Assembly: GCA_900767025.1 (NCBI GenBank)
Contig: CAAFXS010000018.1
Location: forward strand, 1 to 5,547
Direction: 5' to 3'
DNA length: 5,547 bases
From: Clostridia bacterium
GTDB lineage: Bacteria > Bacillota > Clostridia > Oscillospirales > Acutalibacteraceae
This document shows positions 4,591 through 5,547 of the stretch, in pieces (the stretch's first letter is position 1; every line of letters starts with the position of its first letter). The notes under the pieces were generated by a model. The model ran no database searches. It worked only from the letters and a program-made list of their open reading frames with translations, and was not told the DNA's origin. A program made the translations under genes and the position numbers.

Positions 4591-5157
4591 TTGCCGCCGA
4601 AACAGAAATTTACGAAAGAAGAAATTATTTCCGCCGCTTTAAATCTTGTGCGTAAAGAGGGGGCAGACGCTTTGACTGCCCGTTCTTTGGGCGACGCGCT
4701 TCAAAGCTCCGCCCGACCGATTTTCACCGTATTTGAAAATATGGCACAAGTTCGTGATGAGGTGGAAAAAGCCGCATATGAAATTTACAATCAATATATC
4801 CGCGAGGGGCTCAAAGAAAAACAGCCCTTTAAAGGCACAGGCAAGGCGTATGTCCGTATGGCGCGTGAAGAACCGAATTTGTTCCGATTGCTCTTTATGA
4901 CCGGCACGCCGCAAGCGCCTGATTTAGACGATTTAATGCAGTATGTGGATAAAATCAGTACAACCGTGACCGATGCGGCAAAGGAAAGCTTTGAGATTGA
5001 CCGTGAAACGGCGAAGAAACTGCACCACCATTTGTGGATTTACAGCCACGGTATTGCCGTTTTGCAGGCAACGGGAGTATGCAATTTTACCGACGAAGAA
5101 ACAGACGCAATGCTCACCGAGGTGGGGTTAAGTCTTATAAAACATATGAAGGAGTGA
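4591..5157 (+). CDS. TetR/AcrR-family transcriptional regulator
   Basis: This 188-residue protein is a typical one-domain-plus-ligand-domain repressor. The DNA-binding part is residues 5-55, with helices KEEIISAALNLVRKEG and a helix-turn-helix over TARSLGDALQSSARPIFTVF (29-48). The usual tyrosine of the recognition helix is replaced in IFTVFENM. The C-terminal part carries HHHLWIYSHGIAVLQATG (about 145-162), resembling the WHG-type TetR C-terminal domain (PF13305), which forms the dimer and ligand pocket. The start is TTG at 4591, supported by AAGGAGG (4577-4583) seven bases upstream; no ATG or GTG suits the HTH. It is followed five bases after its stop by an ABC ATPase gene, so it probably controls that transporter. 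Its ligand is unknown. Confidence 0.9.
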   Translation: MPPKQKFTKEEIISAALNLVRKEGADALTARSLGDALQSSARPIFTVFENMAQVRDEVEKAAYEIYNQYIREGLKEKQPFKGTGKAYVRMAREEPNLFRLLFMTGTPQAPDLDDLMQYVDKISTTVTDAAKESFEIDRETAKKLHHHLWIYSHGIAVLQATGVCNFTDEETDAMLTEVGLSLIKHMKE

Positions 5158-5162
5158 GCGTT

Positions 5163-5547
5163 TTGCATATCATAGAAGTTGAAAATTTACAAAAATCTTT
5201 CGGTCAGGTGCAAGCCGTGGACGGTATTTCCTTTTCCGTGGAAAAGGGCAGTCTTTTTGCCTTTTTGGGATTGAACGGCGCAGGCAAAAGCACCACAATT
5301 TCCATTATGACCTCTACACTTGCCCGTGACGGCGGTAAGGTGACCATAGACGGAATGGATATTGACCGTGACAGCGCAAAAATCAAAAGTGAAATCGGCA
5401 TTGTGTTTCAGGATTCGGTGCTGGATAGCGTTTTAAGCGGCAGAGATAACCTGAAAACACGCGCAGGGCTTTACGGCATTTACGGTAAGGACTGTGACGA
5501 GCGCATAAAGAAATTGAGCGATTTGCTTGATTTGCACGAGTTTATCA
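5163..5547 (+). CDS. ABC transporter ATP-binding protein, 3' end beyond the window
   Basis: The first 128 residues are the front half of an ABC ATPase of the ABC-2/drug-export type (DrrA/CcmA-like). The opening IEVENLQKSFG is typical, the Walker A motif is GLNGAGKST (residues 36-44, with leucine where proline is common), and the Q-loop glutamine is Q83 in GIVFQDSVLD. The signature motif, Walker B and the H-loop lie past position 5547. The start is TTG at 5163, with AAGGAG (5149-5154) overlapping the end of the TetR gene 8 bases upstream; the next in-frame ATG is inside the nucleotide-binding domain. The short gap after tetR suggests translational coupling. An ABC-2 membrane permease is expected next, which would make this a regulated exporter. 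Substrate is unknown. Confidence 0.92.
   Translation, partial: MHIIEVENLQKSFGQVQAVDGISFSVEKGSLFAFLGLNGAGKSTTISIMTSTLARDGGKVTIDGMDIDRDSAKIKSEIGIVFQDSVLDSVLSGRDNLKTRAGLYGIYGKDCDERIKKLSDLLDLHEFI

Noticed and set aside
4639..5401. Minus-strand frames opposite the TetR and ABC genes (4639-4914, 5204-5401)
   Set aside because: They are antisense to clear TetR and Walker A coding sequence and show no independent gene signals.

Overview
This looks like a chromosomal segment from a low-to-moderate GC Gram-positive bacterium, most likely a gut-type Clostridia (Oscillospiraceae/Lachnospiraceae-like). The evidence is strong AGGAGG ribosome binding sites, TTG starts, near-consensus sigma-A promoters, a tRNA gene with encoded CCA, and dispersed palindromes of a kind common in such genomes. 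Genus and species cannot be read from the window.

Layout, left to right. (1) 1-334 has no gene. It is a mosaic of short imperfect and perfect palindromes, four of which share a GTAGGG/CCCTAC edge. (2) 335-1414 is a complete IS481-family insertion sequence with 29-bp terminal inverted repeats. It is flanked by perfect 26-bp direct repeats at 309-334 and 1415-1440. Its transposase gene (minus strand) has a leader with two crossing inverted repeats around the ribosome binding site, and a 34-bp perfect palindrome inside the coding region. (3) 1506-2394 is the 5' part of a glycoside hydrolase family 2 gene, cut in the middle of a codon. (4) 2395-4102 is a complete IS1182-family element (transposase on the minus strand). 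(5) 4103-4261 is the 5' stub of a GrpB/UPF0157-family gene on the minus strand, cut by the other end of the same IS. (6) 4298-4416 is a tRNA-Gly(TCC) gene on the minus strand with a strong terminator and a near-consensus promoter. (7) 4513-5547 is the start of a plus-strand operon: a TetR-family regulator followed by an ABC transporter ATPase that runs off the window.

The two flanks of the IS1182 element do not belong to one gene. GH2 enters from the left and a GrpB-like gene from the right, both missing their 3' ends, and no target duplication is visible. The simplest reading is an IS-associated deletion or rearrangement. In contrast, the IS481 insertion looks clean and recent. The TetR and ABC genes probably form a self-regulated efflux operon with its permease downstream.

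I see no convincing wholly new multi-gene system here. The most interesting signals are the crossing inverted repeats that could gate IS481 transposase translation, the unusually long 26-bp target duplication, the coding palindrome, and the covarying palindrome family at 92-285.
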